From Bacteroidales bacterium (lineage in GTDB: Bacteria > Bacteroidota > Bacteroidia > Bacteroidales > JAADGE01), in NCBI GenBank assembly GCA_021648725.1, contig JAKISF010000008.1, forward strand, positions 1-64,000: a DNA stretch of 64,000 bases, in the 5' to 3' direction. Below the pieces are notes generated by a model. That model had not been told where the DNA came from and did not search any database. It saw nothing but the letters and a program-made list of their open reading frames with translations. Positions 18,314 through 26,345 of this stretch are shown in pieces (the first letter of the stretch is position 1; every line of letters begins with the position of its first letter). The translations under genes and the position numbers were made by a program.

Positions 18314-19267
18314 CTACTTCCCAAATTTCTTCTTCACACCTTTGAGCATAACTTCAGTTAATGCTTTTATATCATATTTTGTTTCAAGTCCCCAATCTTT
18401 TTGTGCCTTTTTGTCGTTTATTGATTGGGGCCAAGAGTCGGCAATCGGTTGTCTGAAATCAGGTTTATAGCTAATTTCGAAATCAGGGATATGTTTTTTT
18501 ATTTCTTCTGAAAGTTGTTTCGGTGTAAAACTTATTCCTCCGACATTATAACTTGAATGAATTGTAATTCTTTCTTTCGGAGATTCCATTAATTTAATTG
18601 TTGCGTTTACGGCATCTTCCATAAACATCATCGGTAAGGCTGTGTCGTCCTTTAAAAAACATTCATATTTTCCGGTTTTAATTGCTTCATAAAAAATTTC
18701 AACAGCATAATCCGTTGTTCCTCCGCCGGCTTCTGTTTTATAGCTTATTAAGCCGGGGTATCTGATACTTCTCACATCAACATTGTATCTGTTATAAAAA
18801 TATTCGCACCATCGTTCTCCTGCAAGTTTACTTATTCCGTAAACAGTTGACGGTTCGGTAATCGTCAGTTGCGGAGTTTCAACACGAGGAGTTGTAGGTC
18901 CGAAAACAGCAATTGAACTCGGCCAAAAAACTTTTTTAATGTCTTCTACAACTTTTGCCAAATCTAATATATTCATTAAACTTTGCATATTAATATGCCA
19001 CGCCTGAAGCGGTAATTTTTCTGCATTTCCGGAAAGAACAGCTGCAAGATGATAAATTTGTGTTATTTTATGACGAATTACATAATGAATTAAGCGTTTG
19101 TCATCCATAACATCAAGAACTGCAGACGGTCCTGCATTTTTAATATCATCAGGAACATCTTTAATGTCCGTTGCAAAAACATTTTCATTCCCGTGAACAA
19201 GCCGTAAAGCCGCAACAAGCTCAGAACCAATTTGTCCGGCAGCACCGATAACCATAACTCTTTCCAT
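18314..19267 (-). CDS. L-threonine 3-dehydrogenase, SDR (UDP-galactose-epimerase-like) type
   Basis: A 317-residue extended short-chain dehydrogenase. The NAD loop GAAGQIG is at residues 8-14, with catalytic Ser near 118 (WPSSIAVFG), Tyr143 and Lys147 (TVYGISK). RYPGLISYKTEAGGGTTDYAVEIF is the stretch that separates bacterial threonine dehydrogenases of this type from sugar epimerases. It oxidises L-threonine to 2-amino-3-ketobutyrate with NAD+, feeding glycine and acetyl-CoA. Single-gene unit with its own promoter box at 19291-19298. Confidence 0.88.
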   Translation of the reverse strand: MERVMVIGAAGQIGSELVAALRLVHGNENVFATDIKDVPDDIKNAGPSAVLDVMDDKRLIHYVIRHKITQIYHLAAVLSGNAEKLPLQAWHINMQSLMNILDLAKVVEDIKKVFWPSSIAVFGPTTPRVETPQLTITEPSTVYGISKLAGERWCEYFYNRYNVDVRSIRYPGLISYKTEAGGGTTDYAVEIFYEAIKTGKYECFLKDDTALPMMFMEDAVNATIKLMESPKERITIHSSYNVGGISFTPKQLSEEIKKHIPDFEISYKPDFRQPIADSWPQSINDKKAQKDWGLETKYDIKALTEVMLKGVKKKFGK

Positions 19268-19290
19268 AAATAAACTATTTAAATTTGTTT

Positions 19291-19317
19291 CAAAAATAAG
19301 AATTCCGAATTAAACAA
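19291..19317 (-). promoter_or_regulatory. Promoter for the threonine dehydrogenase gene
   Basis: On the minus strand TATTTTTG (19298-19291) fits TAnnTTTG, and a TTG (19317-19315) lies 16 bases upstream, one base short of the usual 17-19 spacing. The box is 24 bases before the start codon. Confidence 0.55.
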
Positions 19318-19396
19318 ACAGCAAAAAAAGAAATAAAAATTGCTGTTTTAAAAAACATTAATTAATTTTAACCGAAATTATTTAAAAAATATACAT

Positions 19397-19852
19397 ATGA
19401 AAAAGAAAATTTTATTCGTATTAGCAGCATTTATTACAATGACATTGTTTGTTAATCAGGCACATGCACAAGTAAGTAAGATAGCGGGATTGTGGAAAAC
19501 AATAGACGATGAAACCGGTGAAGCAAAATCTTATGTTAGTATTAAACAAGCCAAAAACGGAAAGTTTTACGGAGCAATAACAAAATTATTACAAGAACCG
19601 CAAGATAAATTATGTGAAGAATGTAAGGGTTCCTTAAAAAACAAAAGAATTGTTGGAATGGCTATTGTTATTAATATGAAATCAGACGGAAAAAAGCTTA
19701 AAGGCGGAAAGATACTTGATCCCGGTAACGGAAAATGGTATCATTGCACAATGGAAATTGATGCAAAGAATCCAAAAAAACTAAATGTAAGGGGTTCTAT
19801 TGACGGTTGGGGCTTAGCCGGAAGAACACAAAGTTGGTACAGAGTTAAATAA
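19397..19852 (+). CDS. DUF2147 domain-containing secreted protein
   Basis: A 151-residue protein with a signal peptide (residues 1-25, ending AHAQ) and one DUF2147 domain. The domain shows GLWKTIDDETGEAKS at the start, a central C-x-x-C pair (KLCEECKGSLK), the ILDPGNGKWYHC segment and a GWGLAGRTQSWYR ending, all typical. DUF2147 proteins are small periplasmic or surface proteins of lipocalin-like fold. Their role is not established. It is transcribed alone. It is followed by structured non-coding sequence. Confidence 0.9.
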   Translation: MKKKILFVLAAFITMTLFVNQAHAQVSKIAGLWKTIDDETGEAKSYVSIKQAKNGKFYGAITKLLQEPQDKLCEECKGSLKNKRIVGMAIVINMKSDGKKLKGGKILDPGNGKWYHCTMEIDAKNPKKLNVRGSIDGWGLAGRTQSWYRVK

Positions 19853-19877
19853 AAAAATATTTCAAATAATAACTCCT

Positions 19878-20006
19878 AATTTGCTGCTGAAAAATCAGAT
19901 GGTAATTATCAGTTGGTTTCCGGTAACAATTGTTAAGAAATAAAGGCGAGAAACATTGTATTTTCAATGTTTCTCGCAAAAAAACTATAAGCTTTAGCGG
20001 CAAATT
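19878..20006 (+). ncRNA. Structured intergenic element, possible small RNA
   Basis: Two nested inverted repeats. The inner one is a perfect 13-bp stem with a 6-base loop (19946-19958 with 19965-19977). The outer arms AATTTGCTGCTGAA (19878-19891) and TTTAGCGGCAAATT (19993-20006) pair over 14 positions with two mismatches, and both mismatches are G-U pairs only if the plus strand is transcribed. No open reading frame. Could be a small RNA, a long 3'-UTR structure of the DUF2147 mRNA, or a decayed miniature element. Confidence 0.4.
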
Positions 20007-20037
20007 GAAAACCCTGTCTAAAATTTAAAACTATTAA

Positions 20038-20066
20038 AATCTTTGCAAAAGCAAAGATTTTTTTTT
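20038..20066 (+). terminator. Intrinsic terminator
   Basis: Perfect stem AATCTTTGC / GCAAAGATT with an AAAA loop, followed directly by a T run (to 20066). It would end plus-strand transcripts from the DUF2147 gene or the structured element before the saccharopine-dehydrogenase-like gene. Confidence 0.7.
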
Positions 20067-20111
20067 GACTTAAGCTTTTATTACTTTTATGAAAATTTTC
20101 AAACTAAATAT

Positions 20112-21245
20112 ATGAAAAAAGTATCAGTCCTTGGTGCGGGCTTAGTCGGTAAAGCAATCGCTGTTGATTTAAATAATAAATTTAATGTGCATTCTTATGA
20201 TATTGATAAAACTGCTTTAAAATTATTAAATGATAAATACAACATCAAAACAACAGAAATTAACTTATTTAATTCAAACAACATTAAAAACGCTGTTGAA
20301 AATGCAGATATTGTTGTTAATGCTCTTCCCGGTTTTATGGGATTTAAGGCTTTAAAAGAAATAATAAAGGCAAAAAAAAATGTTGTTGATATATCATTTT
20401 TTCCGGAAGACCCTTTTGAACTTGATAAACTTGCAAAAGAAAAAGGAGTAATTGCAATAACAGATTGCGGTGTTGCACCCGGAATGGGAAATGTTATTTG
20501 CGGTTTTCATAATGAAAGGATGCAAATTAATGATTATAAGTGCTATGTAGGAGGCTTGCCTTTTGTTAAAGAGTGGCCGTTTGATTATAAAGCCGTTTTT
20601 TCTCCGATTGATGTAATTGAAGAATACACACGCCCGGCAAGATATATTCAAAATAATGAATTAATAATTCGAGAAGCATTAAGCGAGGCTGAACATATAT
20701 TTTTTGAAGGAGCAGGAACATTGGAGGCTTTTAATACAGACGGTCTCAGAAGTTTAATGCAAACAATGAAAATACCGAACATGATTGAAAAAACATTACG
20801 CTATCCGGGAACAATCGAATATATGAAAGTTCTCAGAGCTTGCGGTTTTTTTGACAAAACAGAAGTTGAAGTTAAAGGAAACAAAGTTGTTCCTCTTGAT
20901 TTAACTGCAAAATTGCTTTTCCCGAAATGGGAATTAAAGCAAGGAGAAAAAGAATTTACGGTTATGCGAGTTATATGTGAAGGAACAGAAAACAGCAAAA
21001 AAATAAAATATACATACGATTTGTTTGATACTTTTGATGAAGAAACAAATACAACATCTATGGCAAGAACAACAGGCTATACATGTACGGCAGCAGTAAA
21101 TTTACTTGCCGATAATCATTACAAACATACAGGAATCTCTCCTCCTGAATACCTGGGCAAAAATGAACAAAACTTTAAGTTCATAATCAACTATCTGTCA
21201 GAAAGAAGTGTTATTTATAAAAAAGAAAAAGTGCTTATAAATTAA
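20112..21245 (+). CDS. Saccharopine dehydrogenase NADP-binding domain protein
   Basis: A 377-residue NAD(P)-dependent enzyme. The Rossmann loop GAGLVG is at residues 8-13 and VNALPGFMGFKALKEIIKAKKNVVDIS follows, which is typical of saccharopine dehydrogenase/lysine 6-dehydrogenase-like proteins. DCGVAPGMGN is the conserved substrate-loop segment. I chose ATG 20112 because residues before it are not conserved in character and a terminator hairpin lies just upstream of the in-frame TTG at 20043. The likely reaction is oxidative deamination or saccharopine-type chemistry in lysine metabolism. The exact substrate is unproven. Confidence 0.85.
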   Translation: MKKVSVLGAGLVGKAIAVDLNNKFNVHSYDIDKTALKLLNDKYNIKTTEINLFNSNNIKNAVENADIVVNALPGFMGFKALKEIIKAKKNVVDISFFPEDPFELDKLAKEKGVIAITDCGVAPGMGNVICGFHNERMQINDYKCYVGGLPFVKEWPFDYKAVFSPIDVIEEYTRPARYIQNNELIIREALSEAEHIFFEGAGTLEAFNTDGLRSLMQTMKIPNMIEKTLRYPGTIEYMKVLRACGFFDKTEVEVKGNKVVPLDLTAKLLFPKWELKQGEKEFTVMRVICEGTENSKKIKYTYDLFDTFDEETNTTSMARTTGYTCTAAVNLLADNHYKHTGISPPEYLGKNEQNFKFIINYLSERSVIYKKEKVLIN

Positions 21246-21337
21246 CAAAAAACAATAACCGTATGTTTACTAATAAATTGCAGTCTCTTATTTATACCGA
21301 TTCTAAATAAGCGTTTTTTTATATAGAAATATAGTTA

Positions 21338-21345
21338 TATATTTG
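21338..21345 (+). promoter_or_regulatory. Promoter -7 box TATATTTG
   Basis: Exact match to TAnnTTTG, 32 bases upstream of the ferredoxin ATG at 21378. Confidence 0.55.
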
Positions 21346-21377
21346 TATTATATAACAATAAAACAAAATATTATATT

Positions 21378-21572
21378 ATGGCAATAAAAAAAGTATGGGT
21401 AGATGAGGGCTGCATTTCTTGCGGTTTATGTGAAGAAGTTGCAGAAGATATATTTGAAGTTGATGATGTATCGGAAGTAAAAGAAGGTGCTGATTTTTCA
21501 AGTAACGAAGATGCTATTAAAGAAGCTGCAGAAGGCTGCCCGGTAGAAGTAATAAAATTTGAAGAAGACTAA
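21378..21572 (+). CDS. Single-cluster [4Fe-4S] ferredoxin
   Basis: A 64-residue acidic protein with Cys12, Cys15 and Cys18 (GCISCGLC) and a distant Cys54-Pro (EGCPVE). This is the four-cysteine pattern of monocluster ferredoxins with one degenerate half. It is a cytoplasmic electron carrier. It is monocistronic: a promoter box lies 32 bases upstream and a strong terminator follows 25 bases after the stop. The redox partner is not evident from the neighbours. Confidence 0.9.
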   Translation: MAIKKVWVDEGCISCGLCEEVAEDIFEVDDVSEVKEGADFSSNEDAIKEAAEGCPVEVIKFEED

Positions 21573-21597
21573 ATAATCAATTTATTTAATTTGTAAT

Positions 21598-21627
21598 AAG
21601 GCGGAACTTTTTGTTTCGTCTTTTTTA
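21598..21627 (+). terminator. Intrinsic terminator of the ferredoxin gene
   Basis: Ten-pair stem AAGGCGGAAC / GTTTCGTCTT (two G-U pairs) with a TTTTT loop, followed by TTTT before the AT. Confidence 0.75.
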
Positions 21628-21673
21628 TGTTTCGAAATATGCTTTGGCAGATATTTTCGCAAGTAATATTTTA

Positions 21674-21681
21674 TATCTTTG
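21674..21681 (+). promoter_or_regulatory. Promoter -7 box TATCTTTG
   Basis: Exact TAnnTTTG match 34 bases upstream of the ATG at 21716. Confidence 0.55.
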
Positions 21682-21715
21682 AAAATTATTATAAAATTCT
21701 AAAAAACATATAAAA

Positions 21716-22606
21716 ATGAAAAAAATAGCAGTTATTGGTGCCGGAACAATGGGAAACGGTATTGCACATGTATTTGCACAGTCAGGATATGATGTTTCGT
21801 TAATCGACATCAGTGAGTCGGCATTGAACAAAGCATTATCAATTATTCAAAAAAACCTTGACAGGCTGATAAAAAAAGAAAGAATAACCGAAGATGATAA
21901 AAATGCAACTGTAAGCAGAATAAAAATACATACAGGTATTAAATCAGGAGTTAAAGATGCCGATTTAATTGTTGAAGCAGCAACAGAAAACGAAGATTTA
22001 AAACTTAAAATTTTCAAAGAAATTGATGAGGCAGCAAAACCCGAAGCAATTTTAGCAACAAATACGTCTTCAATTTCAATAACAAAAATTGCCGCTGTTA
22101 CAAAAAGACCCGAAAAAGTTATCGGAATGCATTTTATGAATCCTGTTCCGATTATGAAACTGGTTGAAATAATAAAAGGGTACAAAACATCGAATGATGT
22201 AATGCAAACCATTATGGAAACAGCCAAAACACTCGGGAAGGTTCCTGTTGAAGTTAATGATTTTCCCGGTTTTGTTGCAAACAGAATATTAATACCAATG
22301 ATTAACGAAGCAATTATTACTTTAAACAGAGGTGTTGCAGGTGTTGCAGAAATTGATACGGTTATGAAACTGGGAATGGCTCATCCGATGGGCCCTTTGC
22401 AACTTGCTGATTTTATTGGTTTAGATGTTTGCCTTGCAATTACTGAGGTTCTTTACAAAGGTTTAGGTGAAGCTAAATATGCAGCATCTCCTTTATTGAA
22501 AACAATGGTTGATGCCGGAAATCTCGGGGTTAAATCGGGAGAAGGTTTTTATTCGTGGGGGCACGGAACAAAAGAACTTATTGTGGCTGACAGATTTAAA
22601 AAATGA
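21716..22606 (+). CDS. 3-hydroxybutyryl-CoA dehydrogenase
   Basis: A 296-residue enzyme with NAD loop GAGTMGNGIA (about 8-17), the 3-hydroxyacyl-CoA dehydrogenase signature around DFPGFVANRI and the C-terminal domain starting at NEAIITLNRGVAGVAEID. The catalytic His-Glu pair is expected in IGMHFMNPVPIMKLVE. It interconverts acetoacetyl-CoA and 3-hydroxybutyryl-CoA, in butyrate-type fermentation or fatty-acid oxidation. It overlaps the LpxH-like gene by four bases. An acyl-CoA dehydrogenase is encoded separately at 35311. Confidence 0.92.
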   Translation: MKKIAVIGAGTMGNGIAHVFAQSGYDVSLIDISESALNKALSIIQKNLDRLIKKERITEDDKNATVSRIKIHTGIKSGVKDADLIVEAATENEDLKLKIFKEIDEAAKPEAILATNTSSISITKIAAVTKRPEKVIGMHFMNPVPIMKLVEIIKGYKTSNDVMQTIMETAKTLGKVPVEVNDFPGFVANRILIPMINEAIITLNRGVAGVAEIDTVMKLGMAHPMGPLQLADFIGLDVCLAITEVLYKGLGEAKYAASPLLKTMVDAGNLGVKSGEGFYSWGHGTKELIVADRFKK

Positions 22607-23403
22607 CAGGAGCAAAAACATATTTTATTTCTGATATACATCTTGGTTTGCCGAACAACGAAAAAAGTTTTGAAAGAGAACTGTTGTTGATAAAACTGCT
22701 TGATATATTAAAAAAAGATGCAAAAACAATATACTTTGTAGGAGATATATTTGATTTTTGGTGGGAATATAAATATGTAGTTCCGCGAGGATATGTCCGT
22801 TTTTTAGGAAAAATTGCAGAACTGTCGGATTCCGGAATTAAGATTCACTTTTTTACGGGAAATCATGATGTTTGGATGAAATCTTATTTAAGTGATGAAT
22901 TAGGGCTTACGATTCATGAGAAAGAATTTGCAATTGATATTAGCGGGAAAAAGTTTTTTATTGCACACGGCGACGGTTTAGGTAAAGGAGATAATGGGTA
23001 TAAATTTTTAAAAAGAGTTTTCACAAATAAATTTTTGCAATGGTGTTATTCAAGACTGCATCCGAATTTTGCCTTTTCACTTGCAAAAATATGGTCGCAA
23101 TCAAGACGTAAAAAAGAAACACATTATGAATTTAAAGGAGAAGATAAAGAGCTGTTAATTAAATTTTCAAAAGATAAACTTAAAACCGAGCACTTTGATT
23201 ATTTTATTTTCGGACACAGACATTTTCCGGTAATTATTGATATTGGTAAAAAATCAAAATACGTGAATATCGGAGATTGGCTCGTAAATTTCACATTTGT
23301 AGAATTTGACGGAATAAGTTTACAACAATTTACTTTTCGCTCAGGAGAAATAAAAAAATTTGCGACAGACATAACTGCGAAACAAAAAGTTGATATTTTT
23401 TAG
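22603..23403 (+). CDS. lpxH: UDP-2,3-diacylglucosamine diphosphatase (LpxH-like)
   Basis: A 266-residue calcineurin-like metallophosphoesterase with the metal-binding motifs SDIHLG (D11, H13), GDIFDFWWE, GNHD, AHGDG and FGHRHFP in order. GDIFDFWWE and the downstream insertion YKFLKRVFTNKFLQWCYSRLHP are typical of the Bacteroidota LpxH-type enzyme, which cleaves UDP-2,3-diacylglucosamine in lipid A synthesis at the inner membrane. Translationally coupled (ATGA) to the hydroxybutyryl-CoA dehydrogenase gene. A related UDP-sugar hydrolase role cannot be excluded. Confidence 0.85.
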   Translation: MTGAKTYFISDIHLGLPNNEKSFERELLLIKLLDILKKDAKTIYFVGDIFDFWWEYKYVVPRGYVRFLGKIAELSDSGIKIHFFTGNHDVWMKSYLSDELGLTIHEKEFAIDISGKKFFIAHGDGLGKGDNGYKFLKRVFTNKFLQWCYSRLHPNFAFSLAKIWSQSRRKKETHYEFKGEDKELLIKFSKDKLKTEHFDYFIFGHRHFPVIIDIGKKSKYVNIGDWLVNFTFVEFDGISLQQFTFRSGEIKKFATDITAKQKVDIF

Positions 23404-23752
23404 CCGTAATTTAAAAAACCGAGTTCGATATAATATTTGCTGACAGTTTCAGGCAATTAGCCTCTAAACAAAACAAATTTTTGCAGTATTATCGGGATAA
23501 TTTAAGGAAATTTGGTAAGGTTTAGAAGCTAATTGTTGAAACCTTTATAAGAAAAAACAAAAGTATCATCTTTGAACAGAAAACCCTTTATAATAACCCG
23601 TTATAATTTCTTGAGGCTCTGATTTAAAATAACGGATAATATTTATGTCTTTACAAAAAAATATAATTATGAATATTCAGTAACAAAACATCTTCAAAAT
23701 TATATGAATTGGTTCAGGTATAAAAGAAAATATAATCAATATTAATTTTATT
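23404..23752 (+). other. Intergenic region with a large hairpin element
   Basis: 349 bases without a credible gene. The one notable content is the nested inverted repeat at 23446-23542. The rest is AT-rich, with only a 13-codon open frame (from 23704), which I consider chance. No exact TAnnTTTG box for the AI-2E-type gene was found. Confidence 0.5.
23446..23542. repeat. 97-bp nested inverted repeat (long hairpin, MITE-like or structured RNA)
   Basis: Outer arms 23446-23469 and 23520-23542 are near-perfect inverted copies (one mismatch, one G-U, one bulged G over about 23 pairs). Inside are CAAATTT (23474-23480) with AAATTTG (23508-23514) and a centre ATTATCGGGATAAT (23488-23501). The whole element folds as one long imperfect hairpin. 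No target-site duplication is obvious. Confidence 0.55.
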
Positions 23753-24847
23753 ATGAAAGAAACAAGAACAACAAATATACTTTTATTGATAATTGTAATT
23801 CCGCTTATTTTTTACTTGCTGAAAATATTGTCTTTTATTTTCATTCCGCTTATTTTTTCAATGTTTATCTCATTATTATTTTTACCCTTAATGAGGTGGC
23901 TTAAAAAAAAGAAAGTTCCCCGTTTTATAAGTGTTATATTTGTTGTTCTGATAATTGCCGGAGTATTAAAACTGGGGGGTGAGTTAATTCAATTGTCAAC
24001 TCATGAAATAGTATCTGTTAAAAGTGTCTTTATTGATAAGGCCGAAATAAAACTCGTAAAATTAATCACATCCGTAGAAGGTTTTTTCGGAATTGAGCGT
24101 ATAGAAGGTGAAAATGTATTAATTCATTACTTTCAAAAGAATAATATTCTTAAGAATTTCGGTACAACATTAGATTTTATCGGAGATACACTTACCATGA
24201 CTCTAATGACAGCTTTCTTTGTAATTCTTTTGCTTTCAGGCTCAATAAATTTTGAAAATTTGATGAACACAACTCTGTTTAAGCAAAAGTTTTCTTCTGT
24301 TAAAACCTTTATGAAAATTGAAAAAGATATTATTAAGTTTGTTAAAGTAAAATTTATTGTCAGTTTATTTACCGGAATCGGCTTTACACTTGCCTGTTTG
24401 TTTTTTGATATAAGCTTTCCTGTCTTTTGGGGGCTGTTTGCTTTTATAATTAACTTTGTTCAAATGGTCGGCTCTGTTGTTTCAGTTGTATTACTGTCTT
24501 TATTTGCTTTTATTGAACTTGACCCGACAAGTACCTTGCTCTTTTTTATTATTATAATCACAACTGTACAGGTTGTAATGGGAGGTATTATGGAACCTAT
24601 TTTTATGGGTAAAACATTTTCGGTAAATGTTATGACAGTTTTGGTAATGTTGATGCTTTGGGGTTACCTTTGGGGTGTGCCGGGTTTAATTATGGCAATA
24701 CCGATAACCGTATTTACCAAAATTATATTGGAGCAATTCCCTAAAACAAAGGTTATTGCAAATTTAATTTCAGGTGCAGATAAAAAAGTTAAATTCTCTC
24801 GGAAGAAAAAATTAAAAAGAAATAAAACAGTTGATACCGACTTGTAA
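23753..24847 (+). CDS. AI-2E family transporter (PerM-like membrane protein)
   Basis: A 364-residue membrane protein with about seven or eight helices in the order typical of this family: two hydrophobic N-terminal segments, a soluble stretch (about 85-135), then a C-terminal bundle. The conserved block PIFMGKTFSVNVMTVLVMLMLWGYLWG carries the family's central motif. The tail is very basic (KFSRKKKLKRNK). Despite the name, members include sodium/proton antiporters and permeases of unknown cargo, so the transported solute is open. Monocistronic in appearance. Confidence 0.88.
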   Translation: MKETRTTNILLLIIVIPLIFYLLKILSFIFIPLIFSMFISLLFLPLMRWLKKKKVPRFISVIFVVLIIAGVLKLGGELIQLSTHEIVSVKSVFIDKAEIKLVKLITSVEGFFGIERIEGENVLIHYFQKNNILKNFGTTLDFIGDTLTMTLMTAFFVILLLSGSINFENLMNTTLFKQKFSSVKTFMKIEKDIIKFVKVKFIVSLFTGIGFTLACLFFDISFPVFWGLFAFIINFVQMVGSVVSVVLLSLFAFIELDPTSTLLFFIIIITTVQVVMGGIMEPIFMGKTFSVNVMTVLVMLMLWGYLWGVPGLIMAIPITVFTKIILEQFPKTKVIANLISGADKKVKFSRKKKLKRNKTVDTDL

Positions 24848-24900
24848 CGAGTGCTGCTGTCTTGTCTTGCAGGGAATTAAAAAAGCATGATTTTCTAAAA

Positions 24901-24986
24901 CTAATCAATCATAAAATGCTGACTAACTTTACCCGTAAACTTTCTGCCGATTGTTCCGGAAAGTGGGTTATCTTCTACCATAACTT
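24901..24986 (-). pseudogene. Truncated tail of a second class-I glutamine-amidotransferase-like (peptidase C26) gene
   Basis: Read on the minus strand this encodes 28 residues, ending with KVSQHFMID and a TAG stop, that match the C-terminus of the intact gene at 26346-27164 at 21 of 28 positions (shared NPLSGTIG, then KVSQHFMID). The similarity ends exactly at the stop codon of the DUF4143 ATPase gene. There is no start and the catalytic parts are missing, so it is a remnant. The differences from the intact copy show it is not a very recent duplicate. Confidence 0.8.
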
Positions 24987-26117
24987 CTAGGAATTCACAA
25001 ACCCAATAAAATCCTCAGGTGTTACGATACTTGCTTTTGCTTCCGGATACATGTTTGTAAATGATTGTGTAATTTTATGTTTTTTTCTTGTATTCCATTT
25101 CATTTCAAAAGCGGAAAGGCTATTTTTTTCTAATTCCACATAATCAACCTCACTTTTATTATAGTTTCTCCAGAAATAACTTTTAACATCCGACTGTAAC
25201 CAAGCATTCATCTTCATTCGCTCACTTATCATAAAATTTTCAAATAATTGTCCTTGATCATTTCTTAATGGCAAATCTCTAAAATCTTCAATCACGGCAT
25301 TACGCACACCTACATCCCAAAACAATATTTTGCTCATTTTGCTTACTTCTTTTCGGGAATTTGTACTGTATGATTTTAAACGATAGACAACAAACGATTT
25401 TTCTAATAAATCAATATAATTTTCAACCGTATCGGACTTAACTTTAAGTTGATTTGCCAACTCATTAATTGAAACTTCCGAACCTATTTGATATGCCAAA
25501 AGTTTCAGCAACTTATCTAATAATTGCGGTTTCCGAATATCTTTCCAAATTAATACATCTTTATATAAATACTGTTGAGCCAAGTTCTTTAAAATCATTT
25601 CGGCCATATCCCTTTTGACGGCAATTTCAGGATACATTCCGAACACCAAATGAAACGGTAATTCTTGCTCAATTTCAAATGGTGATTTTTCGGGATATAG
25701 TTCCGCTAAACTAAACGGATATAAATGATAAGGAAAATGCCTTCCTGTTAAAGGTTCAAAAATGCAATCAGAAATTTCTAATACAGAGGAACCGGTTGCA
25801 ATAAATTGAACTTCTTTAAAATTATCTGCCATTATTTTCAAAAGCAATCCTGCATTTTTAATACGTTGAACTTCATCAATAATAACAATTTTATAATTGC
25901 CGATTATATTTTTTATTGCATTAACAGATGGATTTGCTAGGCGTTCTCGCACGTTATTTTCATCAGCATTTAACCATAAAAAGCTTCCGAATTCTTTGCT
26001 CATTTCTTGCAATAAAGTTGTTTTACCTACTTGCCTTGCTCCGACAATCAATAAAACTTTTCCTTTAAAAAAATAATCTTTTAAAGTTTTCTCTAATATT
26101 CGTTTGTAAGTTTTCAT
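24987..26117 (-). CDS. AAA_14/DUF4143 ATPase
   Basis: A 376-residue P-loop ATPase with Walker A GARQVGKTT (26-34), Walker B IVIIDEVQ (77-84), sensor ATGSS (108-111) and the C-terminal DUF4143 domain (about 200-370), which contains a winged-helix-like part (SVNELANQLKVKSDTVENYI pattern) and a nuclease-like FEMKWN segment. These proteins occur in many, variable copies in Bacteroidota and archaea and their function is not settled. It lies between the fragment and the intact copy of a peptidase C26 gene, which marks it as an insertion or recombination product. It has its own promoter box. Confidence 0.9.
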   Translation of the reverse strand: MKTYKRILEKTLKDYFFKGKVLLIVGARQVGKTTLLQEMSKEFGSFLWLNADENNVRERLANPSVNAIKNIIGNYKIVIIDEVQRIKNAGLLLKIMADNFKEVQFIATGSSVLEISDCIFEPLTGRHFPYHLYPFSLAELYPEKSPFEIEQELPFHLVFGMYPEIAVKRDMAEMILKNLAQQYLYKDVLIWKDIRKPQLLDKLLKLLAYQIGSEVSINELANQLKVKSDTVENYIDLLEKSFVVYRLKSYSTNSRKEVSKMSKILFWDVGVRNAVIEDFRDLPLRNDQGQLFENFMISERMKMNAWLQSDVKSYFWRNYNKSEVDYVELEKNSLSAFEMKWNTRKKHKITQSFTNMYPEAKASIVTPEDFIGFVNS

Positions 26118-26232
26118 GTGTCTTTTTTATATATTTTTATTATCACATGAACCAAAAGGCTCAGCGAATCTAAACTCGCTCAAAAACTCATTCATATTTG
26201 TGATGCGTTTTTCTTATGCTCGTTTCACAATA

Positions 26233-26240
26233 CAAATATA
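26233..26240 (-). promoter_or_regulatory. Promoter -7 box TATATTTG (minus strand)
   Basis: Exact TAnnTTTG match on the minus strand, upstream of the DUF4143 ATPase start at 26117 (115-base leader), directly next to the 32-bp tandem repeats. Confidence 0.45.
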
Positions 26241-26252
26241 GAATATTTTTTA

Positions 26253-26335
26253 ATATAACGGAAATTTTAATTGTAATTTTTCCGATATAACGGAAATTTT
26301 AATTGTAATTTTTCCGATATAGGGGAAATTTTAAT
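26253..26335. repeat. 32-bp tandem repeat, about 2.6 copies
   Basis: Two exact 32-base copies (26253-26284 and 26285-26316) and a 19-base third copy (26317-26335, with two substitutions). Each full unit contains the inverted arms CGGAAA and TTTCCG, so each can form a hairpin. It lies between the DUF4143 ATPase gene and the peptidase C26 gene. Confidence 0.85.
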
Positions 26336-26345
26336 ACTTTTCAAG

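Noticed and set aside
21847-22227. Open frame of about 126 codons opposite the hydroxybutyryl-CoA dehydrogenase gene
   Set aside because: Antisense shadow; its apparent membrane character comes from the complement of Lys/Glu codons.
23704-23745. Thirteen-codon open frame before the AI-2E-type transporter gene as a leader peptide
   Set aside because: No codon bias, attenuator hairpin or conserved context that would support translation.
26253-26335. 32-bp repeats considered as a CRISPR array
   Set aside because: The copies are directly adjacent with no unique spacers, and no cas genes are near.
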